Positions 27,201 to 34,705 of a stretch of 64,000 nt of DNA are shown piece after piece (within the stretch, counting starts at the first letter, position 1; the number at the start of each line of letters is the position of its first letter). Position numbers and translations under genes: made by a program. Under the pieces are notes generated by a model. That model searched no databases. It saw only the letters and a program-made list of their open reading frames with translations, and was not told the origin of the DNA. This DNA is from Duganella levis (GTDB lineage Bacteria; Pseudomonadota; Gammaproteobacteria; Burkholderiales; Burkholderiaceae_D): NCBI RefSeq assembly GCF_009857605.1, contig NZ_WWCT01000006.1:186001-250000 (forward strand), written 5' to 3'.

Positions 27201-27367
27201 GCATCCGCGCCGTAGTAGGTGGTGGAGATGGTCACCACCGCATTCTGCGTCTTCGGATACTGGTTGACCGGAAGACTGAACAGCGAGCGCAGGCCCAGCA
27301 CCACGATCAGTAAACTGATCACGCTGGCCAGCACCGGCTTTTTAATGAAGATATCGGTAAAATTCAT
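24281..27367 (-). CDS. RND efflux transporter, inner-membrane permease
   Basis: 1028 residues, the normal length of HAE1-type RND pumps. Start MNFTDIFIKKPVLASVISLLI; two repeats of six helices with the large periplasmic loops. The helix-4 motif is GLVVDDAIIVVENVDRHM, the proton-relay aspartates, and the late GLISKHGILIVEVANHLRE segment is present. Exports drugs or organic compounds by proton antiport. Follows the adaptor gene by 12 bases with a GAGGAT ribosome site. Closest to the MexF/MdtB-like group; substrate not readable. Confidence 0.94.
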   Translation of the reverse strand: MNFTDIFIKKPVLASVISLLIVVLGLRSLFSLPVNQYPKTQNAVVTISTTYYGADAATVAGFITQPLESAIAQAQGIDYLSSSSNSGVSTITATLRLNYDSNRALTEITTQVNSVKNQLPQQAQQPVLTVQTGQTTDAMYMGFYSDTLPTNNVTDFLARVVKPKLDSIQGVQTAELLGARQFALRAWLDSDKMAAHGVTAAEVSQALASNNYLAGLGSTKGQAVTVPLTAGTDLHTVEEFKQLSVKQQDGAIVRLEDIATVTLGSENYDFNVAFSGVRSVFIGIKVAPDANILDVAKRVREAFPGIKSQLPTGLTGEIVYDSTEFINTSIDEVVKTLIEALVIVTIVIYLFLGSFRAVIVPVVAMPLSLIGTFFVMLLLGYSINLLTLLAIVLAIGLVVDDAIIVVENVDRHMKEGMSPMDAAIQAARELGSPILAMTVVLIAVYVPIGFQGGLTGALFTEFAFTLAGAVAVSGIVALTLSPMMCGHFFDHKQDEGKFVKAIDRVFAKVHDGYLRVLGSLLNTWVVLIVFGFIVFALLIIQFKMSQSELAPEEDQGIVLSQVVGAPTATSDQMQTYAKQIFDVAKSLPEYDQMFQITGVPTTNAGIGGVLFKSWDKRSRSAHEIQTELQAKWNHIAGGRVAAFQFPALPGSSGLPVQFVITTTEPFENLNTVAQAVLDKARKDNKFYFVDVDLKIDTPQAKVEVDRDKLATLGLTQQDFGNAMGAALGGGYVNYFSIAGRSYKVIPQVLQVDRLNPDDVLNFYIKTPAGDMIPASTVASIKYSVQPESITRFQQLNSATISGVTGSSQGEIQQYLRDALKEVAPSGYTADFSGESRQYAAESGGFLATMLFAVIIVFLALAAQFESFRDPIVILFSVPMALFGAMTFIFLGFASINIYTQVGLVTLMGLISKHGILIVEVANHLRESGKSKREAIEEAAATRLRPILMTTAAMVFGVIPLVIASGAGAAGRHAMGLVIFTGLSIGTLFTLFVVPAMYMWLAGEHKAHTEPADVPPEGPTQGPTPEPAH

Positions 27368-27379
27368 GGCGCGTTATCC

Positions 27380-28540
27380 TCAGTGTTCCTGCGGCGTCGG
27401 ATTCGGGCTGTTCGCCGGCTGCACCTTGTTGTCGATCACGACCGGCGTACCGTTCTTCAGTTTCAGCTGGCCGCTGGTGACCACGGTCTGGCCCTCCTTC
27501 AAGCCGGTGAGAATCGCCACCTGGTCGCCACGGGTCGGACCGGTGGTCACGAACACCTGCTGCGCCACCAGGTAAGCCTGGCCTTTTTCATCCTTGAGCG
27601 CATCCTTGGAATCGGCCGGCGGCGGCGACAGCAGGAACACGGTCGAGCCATACGGGTTGTAGGTAATGGCGGTCTGCGGCAAGGTTAGGTATTTTTTCAG
27701 CTCGCCCTGATCCAGACTGACGTTGGCGAACATGCCCGGCAACAGCTGGCGCTTGGCATTCGGCACCGTGGCCTGCACCTGCACATTGCGGGTGGCAGCA
27801 TCGATTTTCGGGCTGATCGAGGTCACCTTGGCGGCAAAACCCACGCCCGGATAAGCGTCGTTGGTCAGGTTCAGCTTCTGGCCAATGGACAGGCTGGCCA
27901 GCTGCTTTTGCGGGACGAAGAAATCGACGTACACGGTGTCGATGGTTTGCAGCGTCACCAGCTTGTCGCCCGGATTCAGGTACTGGCCCGGATTGACGGC
28001 GGTGATCCCCAGCTTGCCGGCGAACGGCGCGCGGATGGTCTTCTTGTCGACCAGGGCTTTCTGCTGCGCGGCCAGGGCCTGCTTGGCTTTCAGGTCGGCT
28101 TCGTCGCCGTCGACCTGCGCCTGGCTGATGGCTTGCGCCGACAGTTGCAGCTTGTCGCGCTTGAGCGTGGTGGCGGCCAGATCGGCGTTGGCTTGCAACG
28201 CGCGCAGCTGGGCGATGTCGGAATCGGCATTCATCTCAAACAGCACCTGCCCTGCTTTCACCTCGTCGCCCGACTTGAAGCGCACTTCGCGCACCAGGCC
28301 GGCGATCTCGGTGGTGACATCGACACCGCGCACCGGCGCCAGCGTGCCGACAGAAGTCAGCTGCGGCTGCCATTCGGCCGTGGCGGCCTTGACGGCGGTG
28401 ACCACCTGCGCAGCCGGCTTGGGCGCGCTGGCGATCAATTTTTTAATCTGTAAAAATTTTCCGAACGCGAGTACAGCGATCAGTAAAATCACCAACCCTA
28501 CCATGATGAGCATGCGCTTGGTCGTCGGTCGCTTGGCCAT
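27380..28540 (-). CDS. RND efflux periplasmic adaptor (membrane-fusion protein)
   Basis: 386 residues. One N-terminal membrane anchor (MLIMVGLVILLIAVLAFGKF), lipoyl half-motifs (VDVTTEIAGLVREVRFKSGDEVKAG and IRAPFAGKLGITAVNPGQYLNPGD) and a coiled-coil hairpin between them, then beta-barrel and membrane-proximal domains. Connects the inner-membrane pump with the outer-membrane channel. Middle of the operon: the outer-membrane gene is upstream (32-base gap), the pump downstream. Confidence 0.93.
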   Translation of the reverse strand: MAKRPTTKRMLIMVGLVILLIAVLAFGKFLQIKKLIASAPKPAAQVVTAVKAATAEWQPQLTSVGTLAPVRGVDVTTEIAGLVREVRFKSGDEVKAGQVLFEMNADSDIAQLRALQANADLAATTLKRDKLQLSAQAISQAQVDGDEADLKAKQALAAQQKALVDKKTIRAPFAGKLGITAVNPGQYLNPGDKLVTLQTIDTVYVDFFVPQKQLASLSIGQKLNLTNDAYPGVGFAAKVTSISPKIDAATRNVQVQATVPNAKRQLLPGMFANVSLDQGELKKYLTLPQTAITYNPYGSTVFLLSPPPADSKDALKDEKGQAYLVAQQVFVTTGPTRGDQVAILTGLKEGQTVVTSGQLKLKNGTPVVIDNKVQPANSPNPTPQEH

Positions 28541-28572
28541 GAATCGTTCTCCTGCGGATTTGAATGATGCGT

Positions 28573-30123
28573 TTATTGGTTTTTACCGTCTTTGCCATAT
28601 GGTGCGGCGGCGGATACCGCCGTCGCGGCCGGCACGCCGTCAGCGCGATTCCACCAGCCGCCGCCCAGTGCCTGGAACAGTGCGGCCGTATCGGCATAGC
28701 GGGTGGCCTGCGCCTGCACCAGGCTGATATGGGTTTGCTGATAGCTGCGCTGCGCGTCCAGCAGCACCAGGTAGCTGATGCCACCCAGCTTGTACTGCTG
28801 CTCGGACAGGTCCAGCGTTTCCTTGGCCAGCGCCTCAGCCTCCGCCTGCGACTTGAGCGCGGCGGCATCGGCATCCAGCGCGCGCAGCGTGTCGGCCACG
28901 TTCTGGAACGCGGTCAGCACGGTGGCGCGATACTGCGCCGATGCTGCATCGTAGGCCGCTTCGGCGGCGCGGCGTTGTGCGCTCAGCGCACCGCCGTTGA
29001 ACACCGGCTGCGCGACGCCTGCCAGCAAGCTCCATGCGGTGGTCTGCGAGTCAAACAGCTTGCCGAAGGTGGTGGCGCTGGAACCATAGCTGCCGGTCAG
29101 CGAAAACTGCGGATACTGCGCCGCCGTCGCCACGCCGATATTGGCGCTAGCCTGGTGCAGCGCTTCCTCGCTGGCGCGGATGTCGGGCCGCTGGCGCACC
29201 AGCGCCGAGGGCAGCGATACCGGCAGTTGCTGCGGCAGTGTCAGCGACTCCAGCGTAAACTCCGGCATGCCCGCCTCGCCCGGCAGCTTGCCGGCCAGGA
29301 CCGACAGCTGATGGCGCGCGGCCGCCAGCGCTTTTTCCAGCGGCGCGATGGTGGCGTTAATCTGCGCCACCTGATTGCGCTGGCTGAGCACCGTGGTGCG
29401 CGGAATGGCGCCGAACTCGAACTGCTTCTCGATCACGTTCTGCTGCTTGGTCAGCGCATCCAGCACTTCACGCGTGGCCTGCAGCTGCGCGCGCAGCGAT
29501 GCCTCCTGGATGGCGGTGGTGACCACGTTGGCGCTCAGCGTCAGGTAAGTCGCCTCGACCTGGAAACGCTGGTAATCGACAGCGGCTTGCGCGCCTTCCA
29601 GTGTGCGGCGCGTGCCGCCAAACACGTCCGGCGTGTAGGCGACGTTGACCGAAGCGTTGTAGACGTTATAAACGCCAGCGGCGGCGCCCGCGCTGGACGC
29701 GCTGATCTTCTGCCGCCCACCGCCCAACTGCGCGTTGACCGATGGGTAGACCAGATTGCCGGCTTGCGCGTTGTAGTTCTCCTGCGCCTGCCGCAACACC
29801 GCTTCGGCTGCGGCCATATTGGGGTTTTGCTCCAGCGCGCTGCGGATCAACTGATCCAGCTCTGGCGAACGGAATAACGACCACCACTGGGCAGGAATCT
29901 CCTGCCCAAACGCGAACTGCTGCGCCGCCCCGCCAACGCCAGGCGCCGACGCAGTCTGCTGCGGCAGCGGCGTTGGCGTGTAGCTGTCGCCGGCAGTGGC
30001 CGGTGCAGCGGGGGATTTAAAATTCGGCCCGAGCGCGCAACCGCCCAGACCGGCGGCGATCAACGCCGCCACGCCGGCCCGCAAGGCCAGCGCATTGAAC
30101 TGCCTGAAGATTCTTCTTTTCAC
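28573..30123 (-). CDS. NodT-family outer-membrane efflux lipoprotein
   Basis: 516 residues from a GTG at 30123, chosen because GGGAG lies at correct spacing; an alternative GTG at 30138 would include that site. Lipobox LGGC at the end of the signal, then CALGPNFKSPAAP as in NodT/OprM channels, and two TolC-type repeats (EAVLRQAQENYNAQAG; RQRPDIRASEEALHQASANIGVATAAQYP). Forms the outer-membrane tunnel of the pump. Unusually it is first in the operon, ahead of adaptor and pump. Confidence 0.92.
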   Translation of the reverse strand: MKRRIFRQFNALALRAGVAALIAAGLGGCALGPNFKSPAAPATAGDSYTPTPLPQQTASAPGVGGAAQQFAFGQEIPAQWWSLFRSPELDQLIRSALEQNPNMAAAEAVLRQAQENYNAQAGNLVYPSVNAQLGGGRQKISASSAGAAAGVYNVYNASVNVAYTPDVFGGTRRTLEGAQAAVDYQRFQVEATYLTLSANVVTTAIQEASLRAQLQATREVLDALTKQQNVIEKQFEFGAIPRTTVLSQRNQVAQINATIAPLEKALAAARHQLSVLAGKLPGEAGMPEFTLESLTLPQQLPVSLPSALVRQRPDIRASEEALHQASANIGVATAAQYPQFSLTGSYGSSATTFGKLFDSQTTAWSLLAGVAQPVFNGGALSAQRRAAEAAYDAASAQYRATVLTAFQNVADTLRALDADAAALKSQAEAEALAKETLDLSEQQYKLGGISYLVLLDAQRSYQQTHISLVQAQATRYADTAALFQALGGGWWNRADGVPAATAVSAAAPYGKDGKNQ

Positions 30124-30175
30124 TACAATCTCCCGCACTGTTACTAATATTTAAGATTGATGCACACTAAAGGTT

Positions 30176-30189
30176 AATGTATGTACATT
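30176..30189. promoter_or_regulatory. TetR/AcrR-type operator-like palindrome upstream of efflux operon
   Basis: AATGTA-TG-TACATT has perfect six-base arms and lies 53 bases before the GTG start of the efflux lipoprotein gene. The half-site AATGTATGTA equals half of the known AcrR operator. No TetR gene is adjacent, so the regulator would be unlinked. Sequence is direct; function inferred. Confidence 0.5.
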
Positions 30190-30252
30190 CACATATGATG
30201 TTCGCATTTTTTATGGATCAGGTGTGGACTTATTACCGGACGGGATAAAAAA

Positions 30253-30282
30253 AAGGGTCTTGCCATTTCTGGCAAGACCCTT
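30253..30282 (-). terminator. Intrinsic terminator of the EF-hand protein gene
   Basis: Perfect 13-base inverted repeat (AAGGGTCTTGCCA at 30253-30265, its complement at 30270-30282) with a four-base loop. On the minus strand it is followed by a run of T (A-run at 30247-30254 on the plus strand). It lies 20 bases after the stop of the minus-strand gene at 30303. A textbook rho-independent terminator. Confidence 0.9.
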
Positions 30283-30302
30283 CTAATTCGGGATGGTAAT
30301 AA

Positions 30303-30962
30303 TCAGGCTGGGACAGCAGCGCCGGCAGCACCGTAAGCGCTATTCACTTCGGTCAGCGAGAAAGCGGTAGGACCATTGGTCTGCGCATCGGCGCCATCAG
30401 CGTGGGCCAGACTACGGTAGGTCAGAGGCGCTTCGTAGCGGATGCGCTCCTCTTCGCTTACCTTGCCGTCGTGATTGGTGTCGGCAGCCATTTCGGTGGC
30501 AGGCGGCGGCACGCCCAGCACGCCGTCTTCACCGACGCCAGGCAGCGGTTCAGGCGACAGCAGCGGGTCCGGAGGAGTAGCGTTAGTCACGCCATCCACG
30601 CCGTTGGCCGAATTGTCGGCGCCAAAGCGCGCCTGGAAAATCTGCGTTTCAGGACGCGACACCAGTTTTTTCAGGCCTTCGTCAAACTGCTGCAGCGCGC
30701 TTTTCAGGCTATCGTCTTCCGACACCGCCTTGACCAGGGCATTGGCCTGATCGCCGCTATCGGCAGAGTTGCTGGTATCAGTCTGCAGGGGACTGGTGGC
30801 ATTAAAGCCAGGCAACGAGAAATACGCGGCAACCGATGCACTCAGGTCCGCGTTAGTACCACTATCCGTGGCAGATTGAACTCGTACGGGCGCGAGCGCC
30901 TTGTCCGCAACCAAAGCTGCCGACAGCGTTCCACCACCAATGTTGTTCACCATAGTCATCAT
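30303..30962 (-). CDS. EF-hand-containing protein of unknown function
   Basis: 219 residues, start ATG at 30962 with AGGAG five bases upstream. Low-complexity Ser/Asp/Ala N-terminal half, a helical part (DDSLKSALQQFDEGLKKL), a proline-rich spacer, then one calcium-binding EF-hand loop DTNHDGKVSEEE (positions 1, 3, 5, 9 and 12 occupied by D, N, D, S, E). No signal peptide is seen. It has its own terminator and so is monocistronic. Could be a calcium-responsive or surface-secreted protein; no stronger assignment possible. Confidence 0.72.
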   Translation of the reverse strand: MMTMVNNIGGGTLSAALVADKALAPVRVQSATDSGTNADLSASVAAYFSLPGFNATSPLQTDTSNSADSGDQANALVKAVSEDDSLKSALQQFDEGLKKLVSRPETQIFQARFGADNSANGVDGVTNATPPDPLLSPEPLPGVGEDGVLGVPPPATEMAADTNHDGKVSEEERIRYEAPLTYRSLAHADGADAQTNGPTAFSLTEVNSAYGAAGAAVPA

Positions 30963-31229
30963 TCACTCCTGCAAGAGATTCCTCACAACTACATTCTATC
31001 AGCGTTTTGGCAAGAGTTACCATTTCGTGCTGGCATCTACTGTAAAAAACTGCTCTTTTCCGGCAAACAGTTGCTTTTCCGCACTGTTGCAATTAGGAAA
31101 ATCAATCGCCATCACAGTTTGATAGATTTCCTTTGTAACAGCCCCGCTACAATATATACCTCGATAGGCGGTAGCTAACTTCTCGCCATTTTTATACCAT
31201 GCAGCGACAACATAGAATATGGAGTCGCC
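30963..31229. other. AT-rich intergenic region between divergent genes
   Basis: About 267 bases between the minus-strand EF-hand gene and the plus-strand DUF3311 gene. It is clearly AT-richer than its flanks and presumably holds both promoters. I see no coding frame with a ribosome site and no convincing palindrome. Confidence 0.5.
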
Positions 31230-31409
31230 GTGCGTTACCTGCTAGCCCTACCCTTCATTGGCCTTCTCTGGCTGCCCTTCTATAACAAAGAACTGCCCTC
31301 GCTGTTTGGCTTCCCCTTCTTCTACTGGTATCAGTTTGCCTGGGTGCCGCTGACGGCGCTGATCATCTGGGTGGTGTACCAGAGCGACAAGAAGAAGGGA
31401 GTTGAATAA
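31230..31409 (+). CDS. DUF3311 small membrane protein, partner of the symporter
   Basis: 59 residues from a GTG at 31230 with GGAG at 31221-31224; the ATG at 31219 is out of frame and stops quickly. Two hydrophobic helices (YLLALPFIGLLWLPFYN; FAWVPLTALIIWVVYQSD) and a KKK end. DUF3311 proteins are regularly encoded directly ahead of sodium:solute symporters. Its stop overlaps the symporter start (TAATG). Confidence 0.85.
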   Translation: MRYLLALPFIGLLWLPFYNKELPSLFGFPFFYWYQFAWVPLTALIIWVVYQSDKKKGVE

Positions 31410-32887
31410 TGCCCACTGAAATTAACTGGACCGCACTCAGCGTCTTCATCTTCTTCTTTGTGCTGGTGACGGTGCTGGGCTTCGGCGCCTCGCGCTGGAT
31501 GGGCAGCAAGCAAAAGGACGGCAACCACCTGGAAGAATGGGGCCTCGGCGGCCGTAACTTCGGCGCGTGGATCACCTGGTTCCTGGTCGGCGGCGACTTC
31601 TACACCGCCTACACCGTGATCGCCGTGCCGGCGCTGGTGTACGCGGTTGGCGCCTATGGCTTCTTCGCCCTGCCCTACACCATCCTGGTGTACCCGATTG
31701 TCTACACCATCATGCCCAAGCTGTGGCATGTCGCCCAGAAAGCCGGCCACGTCACCGCTGCCGATGTGGTGTTCGGCCGCTATCGTTCGCGTCCACTGGA
31801 ATTCGCCATCGCGCTGACCGGCGTGGTCGCCACCATGCCTTACATCGCGCTGCAACTGGTGGGCATGGAGGTGGTGATCAAGGCGCTCGGCCTGACCGGC
31901 GAGCTGCCGCTGGCCGCCGCCTTCGTCATCCTGGCGCTGTACACCTACGCAGCCGGCCTGCGGGCGCCGGCGCTGATCGCCTTCGTCAAGGACCTGATGA
32001 TCTACATCGTGGTGCTGGTGGCGGTGGTGCTGGTGCCGATGAAACTGGGCGGCTACGGCGCGGTGTTCTCCGCCGCCGGCGACGCTTTCGCCGCCAAGGG
32101 CGGCGCCACCGGCCTGACGCTGAAGTCGGCGCAGATCCTGCCGTTCGCCACGCTGGCATTGGGTTCGGCCATGGCCGCCTTCATGTATCCGCACACGCTG
32201 ACCGGCATCTTCGCCGCCAACAGCGCGGACACCATCCGCAAGAACGCCGTGTTCCTGCCGGCCTACACCATCCTGCTTGGCCTGATCGCACTGCTCGGCT
32301 TCATGGCGTATGCGGCCCATATCACCGTGGCCAGCAATAACGACGTGGTGCCGGCGCTGTTCAACGCCCTGTTCCCGAGCTGGTTCAGCGGCTTCGCTTT
32401 CGCCGCCATCGCCATCGGCGCGCTGGTGCCGGCAGCAGTGATGTCGATCGGCGCGGCCAATCTGTTCACCCGCAATTTCTGGAAGCCGTACGTCAATCCG
32501 GCCGTCACGCCGGCTGGCGAAGCCAAGGTGGCAAAGCTGGTGTCACTGGTGGTCAAGGTCGGCGCGCTGGTGTTCATCCTGTTCTTGCCGACCAAGTTCG
32601 CGCTCGACCTGCAACTGCTGGGCGGCGTGTGGATCTTGCAGACCTTCCCGTCGGTGGTGTTCGGCCTGTTCTTCGGCTGGTTCGGCGCCCGCGCGCTGCT
32701 CAGCGGCTGGGCGGTCGGCATCGTCGCCGGCAGCCTGCTGGCGTTCAGCGACGGCATCAAACCGGTGCACACCTTCATCATCGGCGGCGACGGCTACACC
32801 GCCTACACCGGCCTGACGGCACTGCTGCTAAACATCGTCATCGCCGTCATCGTGCAGCTGGTGGCGGGAGAAAAGCGCAAGGCCTAA
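31409..32887 (+). CDS. Sodium:solute symporter (SSS family, MctP-like)
   Basis: 492 residues, about 13 membrane helices, with the SSS core (EWGLGGRNFGAWITWFLVGGDFYTAYTVIAVPALVYAVGA region; HVTAADVVFGRYRSRPLE). Resembles monocarboxylate permease MctP and related uptake systems that come with a DUF3311 subunit. Likely imports a small organic acid with sodium ions. Translationally coupled to the DUF3311 gene. The Pho box of the next gene begins three bases after its stop. Confidence 0.88.
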   Translation: MPTEINWTALSVFIFFFVLVTVLGFGASRWMGSKQKDGNHLEEWGLGGRNFGAWITWFLVGGDFYTAYTVIAVPALVYAVGAYGFFALPYTILVYPIVYTIMPKLWHVAQKAGHVTAADVVFGRYRSRPLEFAIALTGVVATMPYIALQLVGMEVVIKALGLTGELPLAAAFVILALYTYAAGLRAPALIAFVKDLMIYIVVLVAVVLVPMKLGGYGAVFSAAGDAFAAKGGATGLTLKSAQILPFATLALGSAMAAFMYPHTLTGIFAANSADTIRKNAVFLPAYTILLGLIALLGFMAYAAHITVASNNDVVPALFNALFPSWFSGFAFAAIAIGALVPAAVMSIGAANLFTRNFWKPYVNPAVTPAGEAKVAKLVSLVVKVGALVFILFLPTKFALDLQLLGGVWILQTFPSVVFGLFFGWFGARALLSGWAVGIVAGSLLAFSDGIKPVHTFIIGGDGYTAYTGLTALLLNIVIAVIVQLVAGEKRKA

Positions 32888-32889
32888 CC

Positions 32890-32907
32890 TTGTCATAAAA
32901 CTGTCAC
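32890..32907 (+). promoter_or_regulatory. Pho box (PhoB-binding site) with spaced -10 element
   Basis: TTGTCAT-AAAA-CTGTCAC matches the PhoB box (CTGTCAT-AWAW-CTGTCAY) at all but the first base. Ten bases downstream lies TAGTAT (32918-32923), a plausible -10 at the spacing seen in PhoB-activated promoters, where the box replaces the -35. The phosphatase gene starts at 32964. Sequence seen directly; PhoB control is a strong inference. Confidence 0.85.
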
Positions 32908-32963
32908 AGGAATAGGATAGTATCCCGCACGCCAAACTATCCTATCCAACCTGACGACACTCT

Positions 32964-34634
32964 ATGACCAAGCATCTGTCCCTGCGCGCGATCACCATCG
33001 CCGCATCCTGCCTTGCACTGTCCCACGTTTCCGCCGCCCCTGTGGCGCCGACCACCGCCTCCACCCTGCCCAAGCTGGTGGTGGTGCTGGTGGTGGATGG
33101 CCTGCCGAACGAGCAGGTACAACGCTACCGCGACCAGTTCGGCCAGGGCGGCTTGCGCCGCATGCTGGACCAGGGCGCGTCGTTCAGCGATGCGCACCAG
33201 GCGCACGGCGTCACCGTCACCGCCATCGGCCATAGCGCCGTGCTGACCGGCGCCTATCCTTACGTGCACGGCATCATCGGCAATAACTGGATCGATCCGG
33301 TCACCAAGAAGTCGGTCTACTGCACCGAAGACACCAACTACACCTACATCGGCGAAGAGACCAAGCCTAGCGACGGCACCGCGCCGACCAAGCTCAAAGT
33401 CAACACGCTGGGCGATGAACTGCGCTACGCCACCGGCAGCCGCAGCAAAGTGATCACCGTCTCCGGCAAGGACCGCGGCGCGATCCTGCTGGCGGGCAAA
33501 ACCGGCACCGCCTATATGTACATGGACAAAACCGGCGACTTCGCCAGCAGCACCTACTACATGAAGCAGCACCCGGAATGGGCGCAGAAATACCTGGCCA
33601 CCAAGCCGCAGGACCGCTACTACGGCAAGACCTGGGCGCCGCTGCTGCCGGAATCGGCCTACGCCGGCGACGCGCCGGAAGACCTGAACATTCCGAAAGC
33701 CGGTTCGCATAACCGCCTGCCATACACCTACTACAGCGAAAGCGGCGAGATCGACGCCGGCTACTACGCCAGCCTGCGTGTCGGTCCTTTCCTGGATCAG
33801 CTGACACTGGACTTCGCGCGCGCCGCCGTCGAAGGCGAAAACCTTGGCCGCAACCCGGCCGGCGTGCCGGACCTGCTGGGCGTCAGCCTGTCGGCGCACG
33901 ATTACGTCAACCACGCCTTCGGCCCGGAGAGCAAGCTGTCGCACGACCACCTGCAACGCCTGGACCGCATGCTGGCCGACTTCTTCAACTACCTGGATAA
34001 ACGCGTCGGCATGGACAACGTGCTGGTGGTGCTGACCGCCGATCACGGTTTCCCGAACACGCCGGAATTCGCCAAGACCCAGCACCTCGACGCCCAGCGC
34101 ATTGACGGCGACAAGATGATGGCCGCACTGGACCAGCACCTGGCCGCCAAGTTTGGCGTGTCTAAACTGGTGCAAGCCTGGTCGCTGCCGAACATCCATC
34201 TGGATTACGCGCTGGCCGAGCAAAACAAACTGAAACGCGAAGACGTGGAAAACGCCGCCGCCCGCTACCTGCTGGCGCAAAACGGCATCGTCGACACCTT
34301 CACCCGCACCCAGTTTGAAAGCGGCGCAGTGCAAGGCACGCATATCAACACCCTGATGCGCCGCGCCTGGAACCGCGAATCGTCGGGCGACCTGATGGTG
34401 GTCACCAAGCCGTTCTGGTACTTCGGCACCGGCGTCAGCGGTACCTCGCATGGCTCGCCGTACGCCTACGACACCAACGTGCCATTGATGATCATGGGTA
34501 AACGCTGGATCAAACCGGGCGCCTACGGCCAGTACGCGGAAGTGGTCGACATCGCGCCGACGCTGGCCAACCTACTGCACGTCCGCCCGCCTGCCGGTTC
34601 GGAAGGCCGCGTGCTGACAGAAACGCTGCGCTGA
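32964..34634 (+). CDS. PafA-like alkaline phosphatase (phosphodiesterase/nucleotide-pyrophosphatase fold)
   Basis: 556 residues with a signal peptide (ending HVSA-APVAP). Metal ligand Asp45 in VLVVDGLPNEQ; probable nucleophile Thr86 in VTVTAIGHSAVLTGAYPYVHGIIGN, matching the TAPGH...TG..P..HGI pattern of PafA. Other ligands in SLSAHDYVNHAFGP, LTADHGF and SGTSHGS. PafA enzymes are periplasmic monoesterases releasing phosphate from organic phosphates. The Pho box upstream fits induction under phosphate starvation. Alone in its transcript. Confidence 0.9.
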   Translation: MTKHLSLRAITIAASCLALSHVSAAPVAPTTASTLPKLVVVLVVDGLPNEQVQRYRDQFGQGGLRRMLDQGASFSDAHQAHGVTVTAIGHSAVLTGAYPYVHGIIGNNWIDPVTKKSVYCTEDTNYTYIGEETKPSDGTAPTKLKVNTLGDELRYATGSRSKVITVSGKDRGAILLAGKTGTAYMYMDKTGDFASSTYYMKQHPEWAQKYLATKPQDRYYGKTWAPLLPESAYAGDAPEDLNIPKAGSHNRLPYTYYSESGEIDAGYYASLRVGPFLDQLTLDFARAAVEGENLGRNPAGVPDLLGVSLSAHDYVNHAFGPESKLSHDHLQRLDRMLADFFNYLDKRVGMDNVLVVLTADHGFPNTPEFAKTQHLDAQRIDGDKMMAALDQHLAAKFGVSKLVQAWSLPNIHLDYALAEQNKLKREDVENAAARYLLAQNGIVDTFTRTQFESGAVQGTHINTLMRRAWNRESSGDLMVVTKPFWYFGTGVSGTSHGSPYAYDTNVPLMIMGKRWIKPGAYGQYAEVVDIAPTLANLLHVRPPAGSEGRVLTETLR

Positions 34635-34674
34635 TCCCGGCCGGGCCTCTGCAAGAAATCTGGAACTCTACTAT

Positions 34675-34694
34675 AGTTGACCCTTTGGTTAACT
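34675..34694. promoter_or_regulatory. Operator-like palindrome upstream of MFS gene
   Basis: AGTTGACC (34675-34682) and GGTTAACT (34687-34694) are inverted repeats matching at seven of eight positions with a four-base spacer, 12 bases before the GTG start. It overlaps a TTGACC -35-like hexamer. Likely binding site for a small dimeric regulator (MarR or HxlR class); no regulator gene is adjacent. Confidence 0.45.
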
Positions 34695-34705
34695 GAAAGT
34701 ACACA

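Noticed and set aside
24284..27313. 1009-codon open frame antisense to the RND permease
   Set aside because: Arg/His/Gln-rich, no domain, fully explained by high GC and codon bias of the permease gene.
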